Assembly: GCA_973895155.1 (NCBI GenBank)
Contig: OZ316899.1
Coordinates: forward strand, 6,014,001 to 6,078,000
Direction of reading: 5' to 3'
Source of the DNA: Marsupella aquatica
Lineage: Eukaryota > Marchantiophyta
Length of the DNA: 64,000 bases
Under the pieces are notes generated by a model, which did not search any database, had not been told where the DNA came from, and saw only the letters and a program-made list of their open reading frames with translations. This document shows positions 23,883 through 36,559 of the stretch, in pieces (the first letter of the stretch is position 1; every line of letters begins with the position of its first letter). A program made the position numbers and the translations under genes.

Positions 23883-24196
23883 TAGAATTAATCCATCAAG
23901 TGTGAGATCTGTCACAAGACAGGCCACACCATCTCATTGGAGAGGGAGAAAGTCAATTGTGAGTATAGTTCACAAGATCAATTTGTGATTTCCAAATTGC
24001 CAAGTCTATGTGATATCCACTAACTTTGGTGACTGTGATTGTTCAGTGGTTGCAGACACCAATTTCCAGGTCTATGATGGGAGATGACAAATAACGTGAT
24101 GAGCGTATGTTGACTAAAATTGTGGATGCAATAAATACTGGGATAAGTGTTGGGTTTGACAAAATAATAACTTTTTTGGCAAAACCTAACCAGAGT

Positions 24197-24229
24197 CACT
24201 ACTACATATTGGCCCCTTTTGCGAAGGTG
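24197..24229 (+). repeat. CACTA terminal inverted repeat, left
   Basis: Begins CACTACTACATATTGGCC and continues TTTTGCGAAGGTG. The first 33 bp match the inverted right end (36559-36527) with about four differences. The preceding three bases are AGT. Confidence 0.85.
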
Positions 24230-24953
24230 TTTTTCGACGTCGGGAAGGCCTTGCGATGTTAGCGCCTTCAGATATTTTGTGATGAAACACGCATCACAAT
24301 ATCCCATGCTCTCAATGTCGCAAAATCACGTTGCGAAGCTAAATACATCGCACTTCATTTTGGATGTTATTGACTTCGCAACAACTTGAGATACTAGTTG
24401 TATCGCAATGACTTTGTGAGTCCGCGACCATCGCGACCGTATTCGGATACATTTTGGTTCATAATTTAGCAATTCTAATATGATCACAGGTATTTTGTGA
24501 ACCTATTATCTTCGGAAAGTATTGTGAAGAACGTTGAGTTGCAAAGTACTGAATCTAGTTTGGTCGCAAATTTGAGAACCAATTTGTATCAGAAGGACCA
24601 ATGGAATTTTATTCACAAGAGGTCCAAAAATTCCTTCCCGACTACTTCAAAAAATGTTTTGCAAAGAGAGTTGTTTGCAAAGTTTTTAGAATGGAAATGT
24701 TTGAGAGAATACTTTAGAAGATGGAGAATGCATGTGTTTAGGTTATAAGCTAGGGATTTCAAAAAGGTGGCATGCATGTATGAGGATAACTTTTCTAGTG
24801 GCTAGGGTTGCATATATATATAGCGGTAAATTTCAAAGTCCAAGTGTTTGTAAGACAAAAGAAGAAAATAAATAGGTAAATATAAATTAAACCATGATAG
24901 TTAATATAATCACAATTATACGCCCCACAACAAGTTTTACTACTAGTGATGCA

Positions 24954-27110
24954 TCAAACTTGGTCCTCATCCTCTCCTTTGTTTGACACAATAATAACTT
25001 CAGGTTTTTTTGAGATAATGGAACGAGACCGTGGCACATACGGTATAACAACTGACCACTCCTCTGGGTCTGGTGGGTACAGAATATAGAAACACTGCTC
25101 AAGGTGACTTGGGAATGTAAATGGTTCAAATGTTTGCCAATGAGATGGTTGAAAGCTAGTTGCTGATGTCTTCAGTCAAGTAAACCCACAATCATCAAGA
25201 AGTACCGTGCGATTCTCACCAACCAAGTGAATTTTGAACCACTTACATTTGAAGACATAGTCTTCAAATTTTGTATCCGCATCATAGGATACAATCAAGA
25301 TCTCCTCTATCTTTCCATAGTGAGGCACCACATCTCGGATGACATTGGTGTCATGGCGGCTACTTTGTGAATCCTGCATGAACTGCCCTTGAACTCCACA
25401 GTCAAAAGTTCTACCCCTCTTCTCATCAAGGTCAGAAATCCTGAAATGTCTCCCTTGTGTCCACATTGCTGTTATGGTCTGAACAAGTCTCAAAGGGCCA
25501 TGAACAATTGTTTGAACATCATGAGTCATATCTGGAAAATGTGATACACTCTCACCTTGGGCCACCATAGCATCCAACTGAAGTACTTTCTCCCTCATAT
25601 ACTCAAGGAACTTTGGAAAAATCCTTGGGCAACGACTCTCCCTCTTTGCATCCTCATAAAACTCTCTCCATTCTTCCATGACAGTGCTATTACTCAACAT
25701 GAAAGTAGTCATCTGTGTCAACTCAACTCCGATCAGTAAGCGTGTTTTTTTGGCTCCTGTTAAATGATCCTCCTCCATTTCTCTCTCTTCCATCCAACTG
25801 CGTGGACAACTAGGATCAATGGTAGCTAAGATGTTGCTGCAATAGAACATACTCTCAACTGCCAAGTATCCTGTTGCCATGCTCCCCTCCACTCGTGCAC
25901 AATTCCGTACATAAGCCTTTAACACAGCCATATACCTTTCCAACCAATACATCCAACGACAATGCACTGGACCAGCAATGGCAACCTCCCTCACAAGATG
26001 AACAAGTAAATGCACTTGACAATCAAAGAAGGAAGGAGGGAGGGCCTTCTCTAACTTGCAAACTACCTCAGCTGCCAATACCTCCATACGTGGGATCTCT
26101 TCTTCATATATTTCCTTTGAGCATATCCATCTCAACAAAGTGCCCAATGACCAGAGGGCATCTTGCACTTCTTCACTGCCCAAGCCTATGATTGCCACAT
26201 GAAGTATATGTTGTAGTAAATGGTGATAGTCATGTGTCTTCAGATATATTGGCCACTTATGACTGTCCTCCATCCCAAAATCTTTCCGGAGATTGGCACC
26301 ATAGCCTGTAGGAAACCGCATCTGACCTATGCGTTGTTGAAACTCTCTTCTTTCACCAACACTCAAAACCCAAGGAGCTCAAGGACGGTGTTCCATCCTG
26401 TTGATTCATCAACTGTTATCCATACATCTGGATGTCGTTCTAGATCTTGGCATGCCTCCTAAAATTATGGTCCTTTTCTCCATAAAAATGCTTGATCAAA
26501 GCCTTCCCAACGTTTCCCTCTATATGCATGGGGTCTAACAAGTGATGAATCTTCAACTCAGGCCAATACGGCAAAGTGGCTAGTATAGTCCACCGTGTCA
26601 ACCCACTTCCATCAAATGTCATGGGGTCGTCAGGGTCTGCCACCCTATCAGCTATGGATTTCCAATGTGCAAAGGATGTACGCTCAGGTATGTCACGCTC
26701 ATCACCATTGATCATGTCCAAGTCTGAAAATAGAAGGGGGTCAGACCTCATCTCATGTCCAAGTGGAAGAAACTTGGTATGCCCAAGGTAGATTATCTTG
26801 CAAAGCCATCTTGAGTACTTGGCCATATCTTCAAGGCTTGGACCACAAGTGGAGCATGCCTTATACCCTTGAGTTTGTAACCCTGAAACAAACCCAAACC
26901 CTGCAACAAACCCAAACCCAAACAACTTTCTCAATTAGAGTCAAAGGATTTAAAAAGTTCATGTACATACATAAATATGAGGGACTTCCTCTAAAACAAA
27001 CTCTTTAATACATGAAAACCTTACCAGGATAGTCATTTATGGTCCACATATTGATTCCCTTTAATTTGAAGACACGTGGTAATCCCCCTGTAGTCATGTC
27101 CTCTAGTGAT
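24954..27110 (-). pseudogene. tnp2 transposase copy 1 of the CACTA composite
   Basis: Minus-strand CACTA transposase. From the 5' side: a TTGGLPRVFKLKG segment near 27100; an intron (donor GTAAGG near 27023); GLQTQGYKACSTCGPS; WTILATLPYWPELKIHHLLDP with the tnp2 motif DPMHIEGNVGKALI; a frame change near 26440; then a 396-codon frame (25176-26366) with PPSFFDCQVHLLVHL, RWMYWLERYMAVLK and FDCGVQGQFMQDS. It ends in an EDEDQV C-terminus (stop at 24954-24956) after a further frameshift. The 5' exons present in copy 2 are missing before about 27110. It matches copy 2 closely but is clearly diverged. An intron present in copy 2 is absent here (junction near 25443). Confidence 0.85.
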
Positions 27111-27654
27111 TGCTTTTACCAAGGACCTATGTCCTTTTGGTGGAGAAAATGGAGATCCTTTTAGTACCCCTCTAGCTTGCACTTGACCCCATTCACTTAA
27201 GTTCTTAATGTGAATGCATGCAATCAATCCTTAAAACTGATTGTTAATTTGTCTTGAATGAATGGTCTGAAGTCTGTTTTTGTTGTACCTGGTGAAATAT
27301 ACATTGTGATGCCGTGCCAGGATCACGAAGTACTTAGTTAAGCCTAAAATAATGGCTAAATAAAGATTAGGTAGATATAATTAGGGAGTTATAAGGATCG
27401 AAGCCGATTGCAATATGTTCGGGGGAAATTGTGATGGGATCTGATCCAACGGTCGCAATTAAGTGGGATTAGGGTTATGACCTAATCAGGGCTTGATCAG
27501 GTAAGCCATCAGGAGGCGGCTTCGTAGGGAGGGGACCGACACTCTGTACACTAGTGCAATTGCTTGTTCGATCAACCTAGGGAGGTGGAATCAGCTGCCG
27601 ATCGATCGGAGGAGGTGGTTTGGGAAATTGCGCAAGTTCTTGGCATTCGGTGGA

Positions 27655-30600
27655 ATGAACACGGTGAATCAGGCAGGGAAGTTTTGGGGCTGTTTGCTTG
27701 AAGAAGCAAGGTAGCTGATACCTACGTATGAAGACGTTGAGCTGGAGCGCGCAGCCAGAGAATGAGCAGAGCTTGCGTGATTGTGGGGAATTCACAAATC
27801 GGCATTCGTAGATACGGAGGAGGTGTTGGAAAAGTTCTCGTACGTGGACACCCACCAGTGAGGAGCTTGACGAATTGCTAATTCGAGAGAATAAGATCGT
27901 GGGGATCAGGGAGGCAATCAAGAACGCCGGGCAACCACTTTGGGAATTGAAGGATCACACTACGAAGTGGACAAAGGCAGCTATTCTTGGGGAGTATTCA
28001 GGCGTTGAAGAGATGAAGTGCAAGGGAGTTTCAGCATCTGCAACTCCAGCAAAGCAAACTAGGTCGGAGAGACCAATCAAGATGGAATCCGGGCTAATTA
28101 GAGATCGGGCTGTAGAAGATAAAAACATGACAGGGTGGGCGAACAGGTTACCTACCGATTTACAATTATAGTTCGCAAGAGATGAGGATGAGGTCTTCAG
28201 TGTTGTTCAGGATAACAAATATGCAGGATATATGAATGACACTGGGTTGGAGGGCTTTGTCAGGTTGTCCTGGAGAATGGTAGACATACCGGATGAGGAT
28301 CTGTTGGACTTCGTAGGATGCTGGGAGGCTTCTTCCAACACAATGTTGCTGTATGGAAAGGTGTTCAAATTAACACCTGCGCTTATCGAAGCCGTGTTTG
28401 CTTTACCAACAGGAAGGAAGACAAAGGTGGAGCAAAGGAAGACCTTCCACTAAGAATGGGTTTTCAGGAATCAATGTACCAACCCACATATAGGGCAGCT
28501 GATTGATTTCCTGAGAGTCACATTGCATTGTACCTTGCCGAGAGCAGAAATCGGCAAAGCCCAAGTATTTTTGGTAGAGAATATCGATGCAAGCCGAGAC
28601 TACAACGGCTATCTCTTAATGCAGTTGAAGAAGGCATTAAACGAAGAGAAGCAGAGCATTGGGGAGGGAGCGATATCCAGACTAGGGTACCATCTACAAT
28701 TACTTTGCCGATATGCAAGAAGCTAGTCTTTTGCACCAGTGTTGCCTATACAGGAGCGGATGCAGATCACTGCACCACTTGAGGAGGTGGAGGAGGACGA
28801 GGAGCCTCTAAACATACGACGCCACGGGAGGAGGTCGGCAACACAGGCAACACAAGAACGGGAGCATTCCCCTATCAAGGAGCTAGAGGTAGTAACATAT
28901 GATGTAGTGAGAAATCCGTTACGCCGACCTACTCGCAATAATCCATATGCAGGCATCCAGTTGGTCGAGAGGAAGATGACTGCCAAAGAGAGAAAGAAAT
29001 ATGACGAGCGAATGGATTCAGAGACAGATGAGGAGGTAAGCCGAGGCCAGGAGAGGCCGGTAGTAAAAGCTTCTAATAGAGCCCAAGTGAACGGACCCGT
29101 GGAGGAAGGTCAACCAGCAGCAGCCCAACAATTTTCAGAGGAAGAGATCGGGGGCTTTGGAGGAGAGGCCGGCATGTTAGGTAGTCAGGTTAATGTGGAT
29201 GATTACGACGACAACTATGTCGATCATGGGGAGAGGCCGGTACCAGGAGTTAGAACGATGGGAAGGTTTTGTAGAAGACTTCCCGCGGTCTTCTCTGGCA
29301 AACCGGAGGACCAGAAAACGCCAAAATCTCCTCCACCAGATGTGACGCCATTGGAATTTGACAAGATGTAGGAAGCTGAAGCCGGGCTACATATGAGAAG
29401 ATTAAGGAGTGGGGGGGCCGGAATGCAGAACACGAATGCCAGCTACTAGGAGGAGAGTGGCCGGAAGGAATAAGACGGCTTATTGAGAGGCAAGCCAAAC
29501 CTCTCACTGACTTCGATCAATTACGGGCAGAAGCTTGGGAGAGACGACCTCGATGGTAGATGCCAGTATCACCTGGGAGGTCAAACTATGCAAGAAATCG
29601 GGCTAAGGAGTATGAAGACATGTGTGGACTCTTAGCCTTAGAAATCTTTGGCAACGAGTTGGAATCCGGGCCATTTCTTAGAAAGGAAATGGCTGATCAA
29701 ACGAGACTGGAGGAGGCAATGACATTGGAGCGATTGAAAAAGGAGGAAGTAATCGCTCGGCTTTGCTCCATGGAGGCCGAAGTTGCTAAGACAAAGTTTG
29801 GTCAACCAACTCAACAGGATCTCTTGGCTAGGCAGCAGGAATTGGAAGTGGCAAACAACCAATTGGAAAACTACCAATTGGATAACCAACAGATCAAGGA
29901 AAAGTTGACGAAGATAGAGCTGGAGTTAGCCGATTCAAAAGTAGAAGTACAGGGTTTAAATCGCCAAGTTGAGAGGCTCAGAAAGACAACTAAGGAGCAA
30001 GCCACCCAGAGCAAGAAGGCCTTGGCAGAAGCCCAAAGGAAGTATGATAAGTTACTCGACCGGTTGGAGGCCATGCATGAGAAGCATGATGACGCCATGT
30101 GCACGGCAGCCAATGATCACCTAAACCGGGTTCAACAGATACGCAAGGAGCTTCAGGAGGAGCTAACCAGGACAAAGCAGGCATGGACGAACGAGGTCAC
30201 AAAACTAGAAGGTATCAACAACTCCTTGAAAGCAGCCGTAGATAAGCAAGAGTTGGAGATCGTGCAAATGAGGAGCTGAAGACGGCCAGGGCCAAGATAC
30301 TACGGCTTAACAATGAAGTTGGAGACGTATCTCAGGAATTGGAGGAGGCCAAGGATAAGATGATCAGGTTGCAGAGGCGTGCCGACAATCAAACACAGAA
30401 ATTGAAGAAGTATGCCGAAGCGGGATATGGGTCACCAACTGAAAGGCTTCCCGTTAGTAGTATGGTAGGCGGAAATATAGTGAAGCCAAAGCCGAAGCCA
30501 AGCTCCCTGTTGTCAAGCGTGACTGGGGGCAAAGCCATGCAGTTGGTGGCAGACTTGGCAAAGACGTTCATGGGGCTAGGCGATAATAAAGTTAAGGCCC

Positions 30601-30989
30601 TTAAAGCCACTCCGGAGGAAGTCGAGAGCATGGCCGCTCACATTTGTGGTACTGTGGCCTTGAAGGCAGTTGTGGTAGAGGTAAGTACTACGGGTCAACT
30701 TGGAGCTGCGGTAACAGGTTTAGACGATGGTACTGCTTCTATGGACGCACAGAACATGAAGCCGTGGGTTATTAAGACCGAGCGCATCGGGGAGCAGGCT
30801 TGGATTGAGGAAGTTAAGGCAAAGGCTCTCCAAGCCGTTTCCGAGGAGGATGCAGATGCCGATGCCAAGACCGAGGCCGGGGCCGACAAACCAGAACCCA
30901 AAGTCGAGGAAGCCAAAGGGGTCAGGTCGGGGCCGATGGCAGGAGAAGGTGCAGAGTCTGAAGATTCGGACTTACCCCCGGTCATCTGA
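27655..30989 (+). pseudogene. Family 2 element protein (copy in D)
   Basis: About 1,110 codons, broken. The start MNTVNQAGKFWGCLLEE aligns with MSN-x-NQA-x-HFWGCLFE in E and F. Order: helical N-terminus; NKIVGIREAI (27890), similar in place to YIGFWEA of family 1; conserved domain 28230-28720 with GLEGFVRLSW, LLDFVGCWE, TPALIEAVFALP, TNPHIGQLIDFLRVTLHC, LPRAEIGKAQVFL and RDYNGYLLMQLKKAL; acidic disordered region to 29370; coiled coil 29560-30410 after YARNRAKEYEDMCG; Ala/Glu-rich tail to a TGA at 30987-30989. In-frame stops include those in the N-terminal region, the TAG after LPTDLQL (28169-28171) and the TAA near 28450. Function unknown. No known enzyme signature is seen. Confidence 0.65.
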
Positions 30990-31654
30990 CAATTAAGGAG
31001 GGCCAGTCATCGGTTGAAGGAGGACGTGGCGGCAGGAGAAGGGCTTGGGCCAGAAGGGCGCGGCCGTTGTAGGATGGGACAGGGCAAGTAGCGCCCTGTC
31101 GGCTTAGGTAGTAGTAGATGCTTGGTTCACACAGGGTTCCGGGCTATTCAAGTTTTTAGGTGATAGTTTTTTGGTAGGATTATCGCGGTGGAAGGCCGTG
31201 TGTGGTGGTTAGGATTTCCGTTTGTTTTTTCCTGAATGCGCTGCAAGGATAAAAACCTGGGCAGCGTGACTTTGGGGGCTTTTTCTTAGTCAAGGCTTTA
31301 GTGTTAATTTGTATTGTTGTGAGCACAGGAAGCTCTCGGCTAAATCTAGACCGCAGGGTATCAGTAAACCACCAGTTCCCTTGGATTTCTGAGCAATTGT
31401 TGAATTGAGTTGGCCTCGTTGCATAGTTCGCAGATTCTTGCCTTCCAAGAAATTGAGTGTTATGATATCTATTGCTTGATCGATTTAAGTCAGATAGTGT
31501 GAACTGTTGAACAAAATACAATCGCATTGTCTTGATTGGAAACTGCCCAATCAAACTCTGAGAGAAAAGTGAGGATTGAGAGTGTTAGTTGGTGAAGTGT
31601 GGGTTGAGTCAGTCTGAAAAAGACCTTCAGCCGGCTTAAGAAATTAAGCCGTAG

Positions 31655-31688
31655 AGGTACATTCCGGGGGCGGAATACAAATATACCT
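31655..31688 (+). other. Conserved 3' hairpin of element D
   Basis: AGGTACATTCCGG, then GGGCGGAAT, closing with ATACCT. The stem ATTCCG/CGGAAT shows paired changes relative to GTTCCG/CGGAAC in A and C, consistent with selection on pairing. Confidence 0.7.
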
Positions 31689-31900
31689 GAAGAAGTTAAA
31701 GAGGAATTAGGTGTCTCAATTGTGCACAATTCACAAGCCCAGTGAAAGAATCGGTCCGGTAAGTGTGGATCGAAGGAGAGTATCGCATTTCCAAGACGAA
31801 TAGCTGCCATAAGGCAAGAGGACGGACATAAACAAGTGGTTTATGATCGGTTGAGGGTAGTTCTTGGGGTTAGAGGTCTTGGGAAACGTGCCACATACAT

Positions 31901-34900
31901 CAAGAGGTTTTTTGGTTGTGTCGTGCGTAGAATGTGCAACCATCTCAACAAATGTTACCACGAAGGGTGAGAGCAGCATATCGGGAGATGGGCATGCCAG
32001 AAGAGGGAGAACCATCAGAGGATGATTCCTCATCAAGTAATGATGTAAGTGATCATGGTGATGAGGAAGCAACACCTCAGACTGATGACCAGGTCATGCA
32101 TGACCAGTACAGAGCCATGGATGACTTCATGGTTGATTGGTTTGGTGCTGATGTTGAAGATGGTGTCCCTGACATTAGTGTTGAAGGAGCTGCCCCCCAA
32201 AATGACCCACGACCACAACATACTCCAGAGGGACAACAACAATGGAAGGAGGCTAAGGAACATGCCTGGACACCTATCTTTGAGGGTGCTCGGTTGAGTC
32301 GTTTGTCAGCCATATTGGGGTTGTTGAACATTCACGCCAAACATAAGGCAAACAATTCTATGTTATCAGACATATTTGAATATTGTCATGACTTGATGTT
32401 ACCCTTGGAGAATGTGTTGCCTGGAACTTGGAAGAATGCAAAGAAGATTCTCTCATCCATTGGCATGGATTACCATATCATTCATGCCTGTGTGAATGAT
32501 TGCATATTATTTCATGGGGACAAAGCCCATATGACAGAATGCACAGTATGTCATGAGCCACTGTATGACCCAAACATGCTAACCGGGAAGGTGCCAAGAA
32601 AAGCAATTCATTGGTTCCCCATTATTCCTCGCTTGTTGCACATGTATAGATGTTCTGACTTGGCCGAGTTGATGGTATGGCACAAGAAACATCGTTCGGA
32701 GCCTGGTGTGATGCGATTACCAGTTGACTCTCCTGCTCATAAACATGTGGAGTCAACATGGCCAGATTTTGAGCGTGACCCTCGGCATGTGCGACTTGGG
32801 TTGGCATCAGATGGGGTTAGCCCTCATTCACTTGGAGGGAAGGGGAGACCTACATCAGTTTGGCCGGTGGTTCTCATGAATTACAACCTTCCACCATGGT
32901 TGTCCATGAAAAAGGGTTTTTTATTATCCCAGGGCCAAAGAAGGTGAAGAACATGGACACCTATTTGGCATTAGTGGTTGAGGAACTCCAAAAATTATGG
33001 GACGGAATATGGGCATATGACGGTCGAAAGACTACAGGGGGTACCCCACGGGTTTTTAAACTAAAAGGGGTTTGTATGTGGACCATGCATGACTACCCAG
33101 GTAAGAACTATGAAACTACAACACTTTTTTTGTTTACATCCAGCATGATATGATAATGCATGTTATCCCGTCATTTCCATGTGTTAATTCTACATTATGT
33201 GTGTCTATATGACCAGGATTTGGCTTTGTGAGTGGGTTGCAAACCCAAGGCTACAAGGCTTGCTCCACTTGTGGCCCAAGTCTTGGTGATATAGCCAAGT
33301 ACTCATCACACCTTCACAAGATTGTTTATCTTGGGCATACAAAGTTTCTGCCAATGGGCCATCAGATGAGGTTTGACCCACTACTATTTTCCTCCATTGA
33401 TATGCCCTTTGGTGATGAACGTGATATACCAGAGCCAACAACTTTTGCACATTGGAAAGACTTGGCTGATAGAGTGGCAAACCCGGAGGATCCCATGCAA
33501 TTTGAGGGTAGCGGGTTGACTAGATGGAGTATATTAACCACTTTGCCTTATTGGGGAGAGTTGAAGATCCGCCATCTATTAGACCCCATGCACATTGAGG
33601 GAAATGTGGGAAAGGCTTTGATAAAGGCTTTCTATGGAGAAAAGGACACTAACTTCAGGGAGGCTTGTGAGGATCTTGAGATGCATCCAGATGTATGGGT
33701 CACAATTGATCCTATCACAGGGATAGAACATCGACCTTCAGCCCCATGGGTGCTTCCTATTGGCCAGAGAAGGGAGTTTAGGAATTGCATAGGAGGCATG
33801 CAGTTTCCTACTGGTTATGGTGCCAATCTCCGAAAGGCCTTTGGGATGGAGGACAATCATAAGTGGCCAATGTATCTCAAGACGCATGACTATCATCGGT
33901 TATTGCAGCATATATTGCCCGTGGCCATAATAGGTTTGGCAAGTTCAGAAGTGCAAGATGCCATTTGGTCATTGGGAAAACTATTGAGATGGGTATGTTC
34001 TAAGGAGATATACTGTGAAGAGATCCCGGGAATGGAGGTACTGGCAGCAGAGGTGGTATGCAAGTTAGAAAAGGCCCTTCCTCCTTCCTTTTTTGATTGC
34101 CAAGTGCATTTACTTGTTCATCTTGTTCATGAGGTGGCCATTGCTGGTCCTGTGCATTGTCGATGGATGTATTGGTTGGAACGGTACATGGCAGTATTAA
34201 AGGGTTATGTACGTAACCAGGCACGGGTTGAGGGAAGCATGGCTACAGGATACTTGGCAGCAGAGAGTATGTTCTATTGCAGTAACATATTAGCCACAAT
34301 TGATCGTACCTCTCCCCGTACTTGGGTAGAGGAGAGGGAAGATGAGGAGGATCGTTTAACAGGTGCTATCAAAACCCGCATGTTGACACCAGTGGAGTTG
34401 AAACAACTAACCACATTCATGTTGAGTAACAACACTATCATGGAAGAATGGAGGGATTTCTATGAGGATGCCAAAAGTACCAGTAGAAGACCAAGGATCT
34501 TTCCAAAGTACCATGACTACATGAAGGAGAAGTTGGTTGAGGTGGATGACACGGTAGCGAGGGGAGAGAATGTATTACATTTTCCAGCTATCACAGATGA
34601 TGTCCGTACCATTGTTCATGGTCCCTTGAGAATGGTTACAACAAGGACGGCAATGTGGACACAAGGGAGACATTTCAGGTTATTTCCAAGTACCTTAGTA
34701 ACCTTTCATCTATGGTGATTTTAATTTATGTGTAATACACCCACATATATTGAAGAGACAATTTTTTGGCATGTGATATTAATTGTTATATGTTTATGCC
34801 TATTTTTGTAACATGTCCTTATGGTTTGGTGGATTTTAGGGTTTCTTCCCTTGATGAGAAGAGGGGTCGTACCTTTGATTGTGGAGTTCAAGGACAATTC

Positions 34901-35326
34901 TCTCAAGATTCCCGCAGCAGTTGCCATGACACAAATATTATTCGAGATGTTGTGCCACATTATGGAAAGATAGAGGAGATCCTAGTGATCTCTTATGATG
35001 CACAATCAAAGTTTGAAGAGTATGTCTTCAAGTGCAAGTGGTTCAAAGTGAACCTTGCAGGTAACAATCCCACCGTGCTTCAAGATGAGTGTGGATTTAC
35101 ACGGCTAAAGACATTTGCCACTAGTTTCCAGCCATCTCATTGGCAAACATTGGAGCCGTTCACTTTTCCAAGTCATGTGGAACAATGTTTTTATATTCCA
35201 TACCCCCCAAACCCAGAGGAATGGTCACTTGTCATCACATATGTGCCACGATCTCGTTCAGTTGTTGGGGAAAAGCCAGATATTCTGGTTGTGTCCCAAC
35301 TTGAAGAGGATGAGGACCAAGTTTGA
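31901..35326 (+). pseudogene. tnp2 transposase copy 2 of the CACTA composite
   Basis: The best-preserved transposase here. The first exon (from before 31934) is cut by element D. 31934-32947 has an acidic region, then ILSSIGMDYHIIHACVNDC, ECTVCHEPLYDP and NYNLPPWLSMKKGF. A one-base loss in the T run near 32918 shifts the frame; FFIIPGPKKVKN continues in the next one. Intron 1 is 33101-33217 (GTAAGA...CCAG). The second long frame has GYKACSTCGPSLGD, DPMHIEGNVGKALIKAFYG and RWMYWLERYMAVLKGYVRN. Intron 2 is 34679-34839 (GT...TTTTAG), which leads into DEKRGRTFDCGVQGQF and an acidic end EEDEDQV. Apart from the frameshift and the lost 5' end it looks complete. Confidence 0.88.
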
Positions 35327-35559
35327 GGGGTATATGTTATGTGGATATATAGTTAGATTTGAACATATGAGGATCTCTCTTCTTGGTTGGAGAAATATGT
35401 GTTTCTAAATTATTAATAAATTTATGTTTGCCCAAATCAATCTTGTAAGTATATCAATTTTAAATGTGGCTTTTTTACATCTTCCATCCCCACAGTCCTA
35501 TGTACACTCCCACACCTTTTGGTACACTTTATGAAAAAAAAACTCATGTCGCTTGTAGT

Positions 35560-36000
35560 TATTCCTCCTTGTAGCTTTCCTTCTCCCACCCCCTAGCCTT
35601 TCTCTCTAGTACTTGTACCCACCTCCCTCCTCCCCTTGTCTCAACCCCTTCCTTTTTAAAACCTATACATGCCCTCAATTTTTTCCACCTTTCACTGTCC
35701 TCAACCTATGCTCCTCCCTCCTTGGCTTGTCCCTCTCCTAAACCTATACCTTCCACCCTCCCTCCCTCCTCCCTCCTTTCCTTTTCCCTCCCTAAACTGT
35801 AGGTAGGTACGCTCCCTCCTCCCTCATTTCCTTGTGCACCCTAAACCGCCCTCCTCCCTCCTCCCTTTGTTCCTTGTCCCCCCTTAAGTCAACCCTTCCT
35901 CCTCCTTTTCTTCCTAAAGTGTACCTCCTCCCTCCTCCCTCCTCTCTCCTTGACCCTCCTTCCTCCATTCCTTGTCCCATGCCCTTTCTAAATCTGACAA
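35560..36000 (+). repeat. CT-rich tract with CCTCCCTCC runs
   Basis: Strongly strand-biased C/T sequence with many CCTCCCTCCTCC units downstream of tnp2 copy 2. The complementary strand has repeated GGG/GGAGG runs. No coding meaning; the minus-strand frame of Gly/Glu/Arg repeats (35792-36013) is a by-product of this composition. Confidence 0.7.
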
Positions 36001-36526
36001 ACCCCAAAACCAAATTTCCGAACCATTTTGCAAACCCCCACCCATCTCAACCTAATGGCTACATTAACGATCCCTACCTCATCGCTAGATCCCATCCCAA
36101 AACCATCGCTACATTCCGAAGCAACGCGCATCTCAACTTTCCAAAACTCAAGCCTTCTCTAAAGAGAACCATTGAGGCGCCATGATTTTGCGAGCCACAC
36201 CATCTCGCAAACTAGCGATTCTCTTAGTTTCGCTATATTGCGATTAATTTTGCATCGCACGCCGCTTTCCGATAACAGAAATATCGCAACGTTATCGATG
36301 CAATCGGGTTTGCAAGTTGTTTGCGAAACGGTAAACATCGCTACTAAGTAGAATGCTCAAAGGTTCAGAAACATTTTGTGAGATATTTGGTTTTGCAAAT
36401 ATTTGCAAAGATGTTGGTTTCGCAAATAATGGTTGCGAGAGTGTCAGTGTCGCAGTTTGAGATGCGGTTTGCATTGCAAGATGAGCAATGAACGGCGCTT
36501 CGCGGTGCGTTTATCCCCTTGTAATT

Positions 36527-36559
36527 GACCTTCGCAAAAACGGCAAATATGTAGTAGTG
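36527..36559 (-). repeat. CACTA terminal inverted repeat, right
   Basis: On the minus strand it begins CACTACTACATATTTGCC and continues TTTTTGCGAAGGTC, matching the left end at 24197. The following three bases are GTT. Confidence 0.85.

Larger units (their letters stand above)
27305..31895 (+). mobile_element. Element D (family 2)
   Basis: A 4,591-bp insertion between the two tnp2 genes. It begins TGTGATGCCGTGCCAGGATC and ends AAACGTGCCACA, with perfect 5-bp duplications TACAT at 27300-27304 and 31896-31900. It carries one broken gene (27655-30989) and a hairpin 207 bp before its end. No LTRs or polymerase are visible. Element E has the same termini and gene order. Confidence 0.85.
24197..36559. 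mobile_element. CACTA composite with two head-to-head tnp2 genes
   Basis: Both outer ends are CACTA termini with typical subterminal repeats. At each end many TTGCGA/TCGCAA units lie within about 300 bp (24197-24480 and 36180-36559). Two tnp2 genes of the same family face away from each other: copy 1 (minus, 24954-27110) and copy 2 (plus, 31901-35326). Both element 3' ends are therefore outside and no 5' terminus is visible. The flanking triplets differ (AGT and GTT), unlike the 3-bp duplication of a simple insertion. Most likely two elements fused after rearrangement. Insertion D lies between them. Confidence 0.65.

Noticed and set aside
31655-31700. Hammerhead ribozyme (retrozyme) at the conserved hairpin
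   Set aside because: D has CTGAAGA after the hairpin, but the GAAA core and stems are not visible and A, B and C lack the CTGANGA motif.
35792-36013. Gly/Glu/Arg-rich minus-strand ORF
   Set aside because: Produced by the CT-rich repeat; its composition is that of the repeat.
24197-36559. Single intact CACTA insertion
   Set aside because: The flanking triplets AGT and GTT differ and the two tnp2 genes are inverted, so a simple insertion does not explain it.
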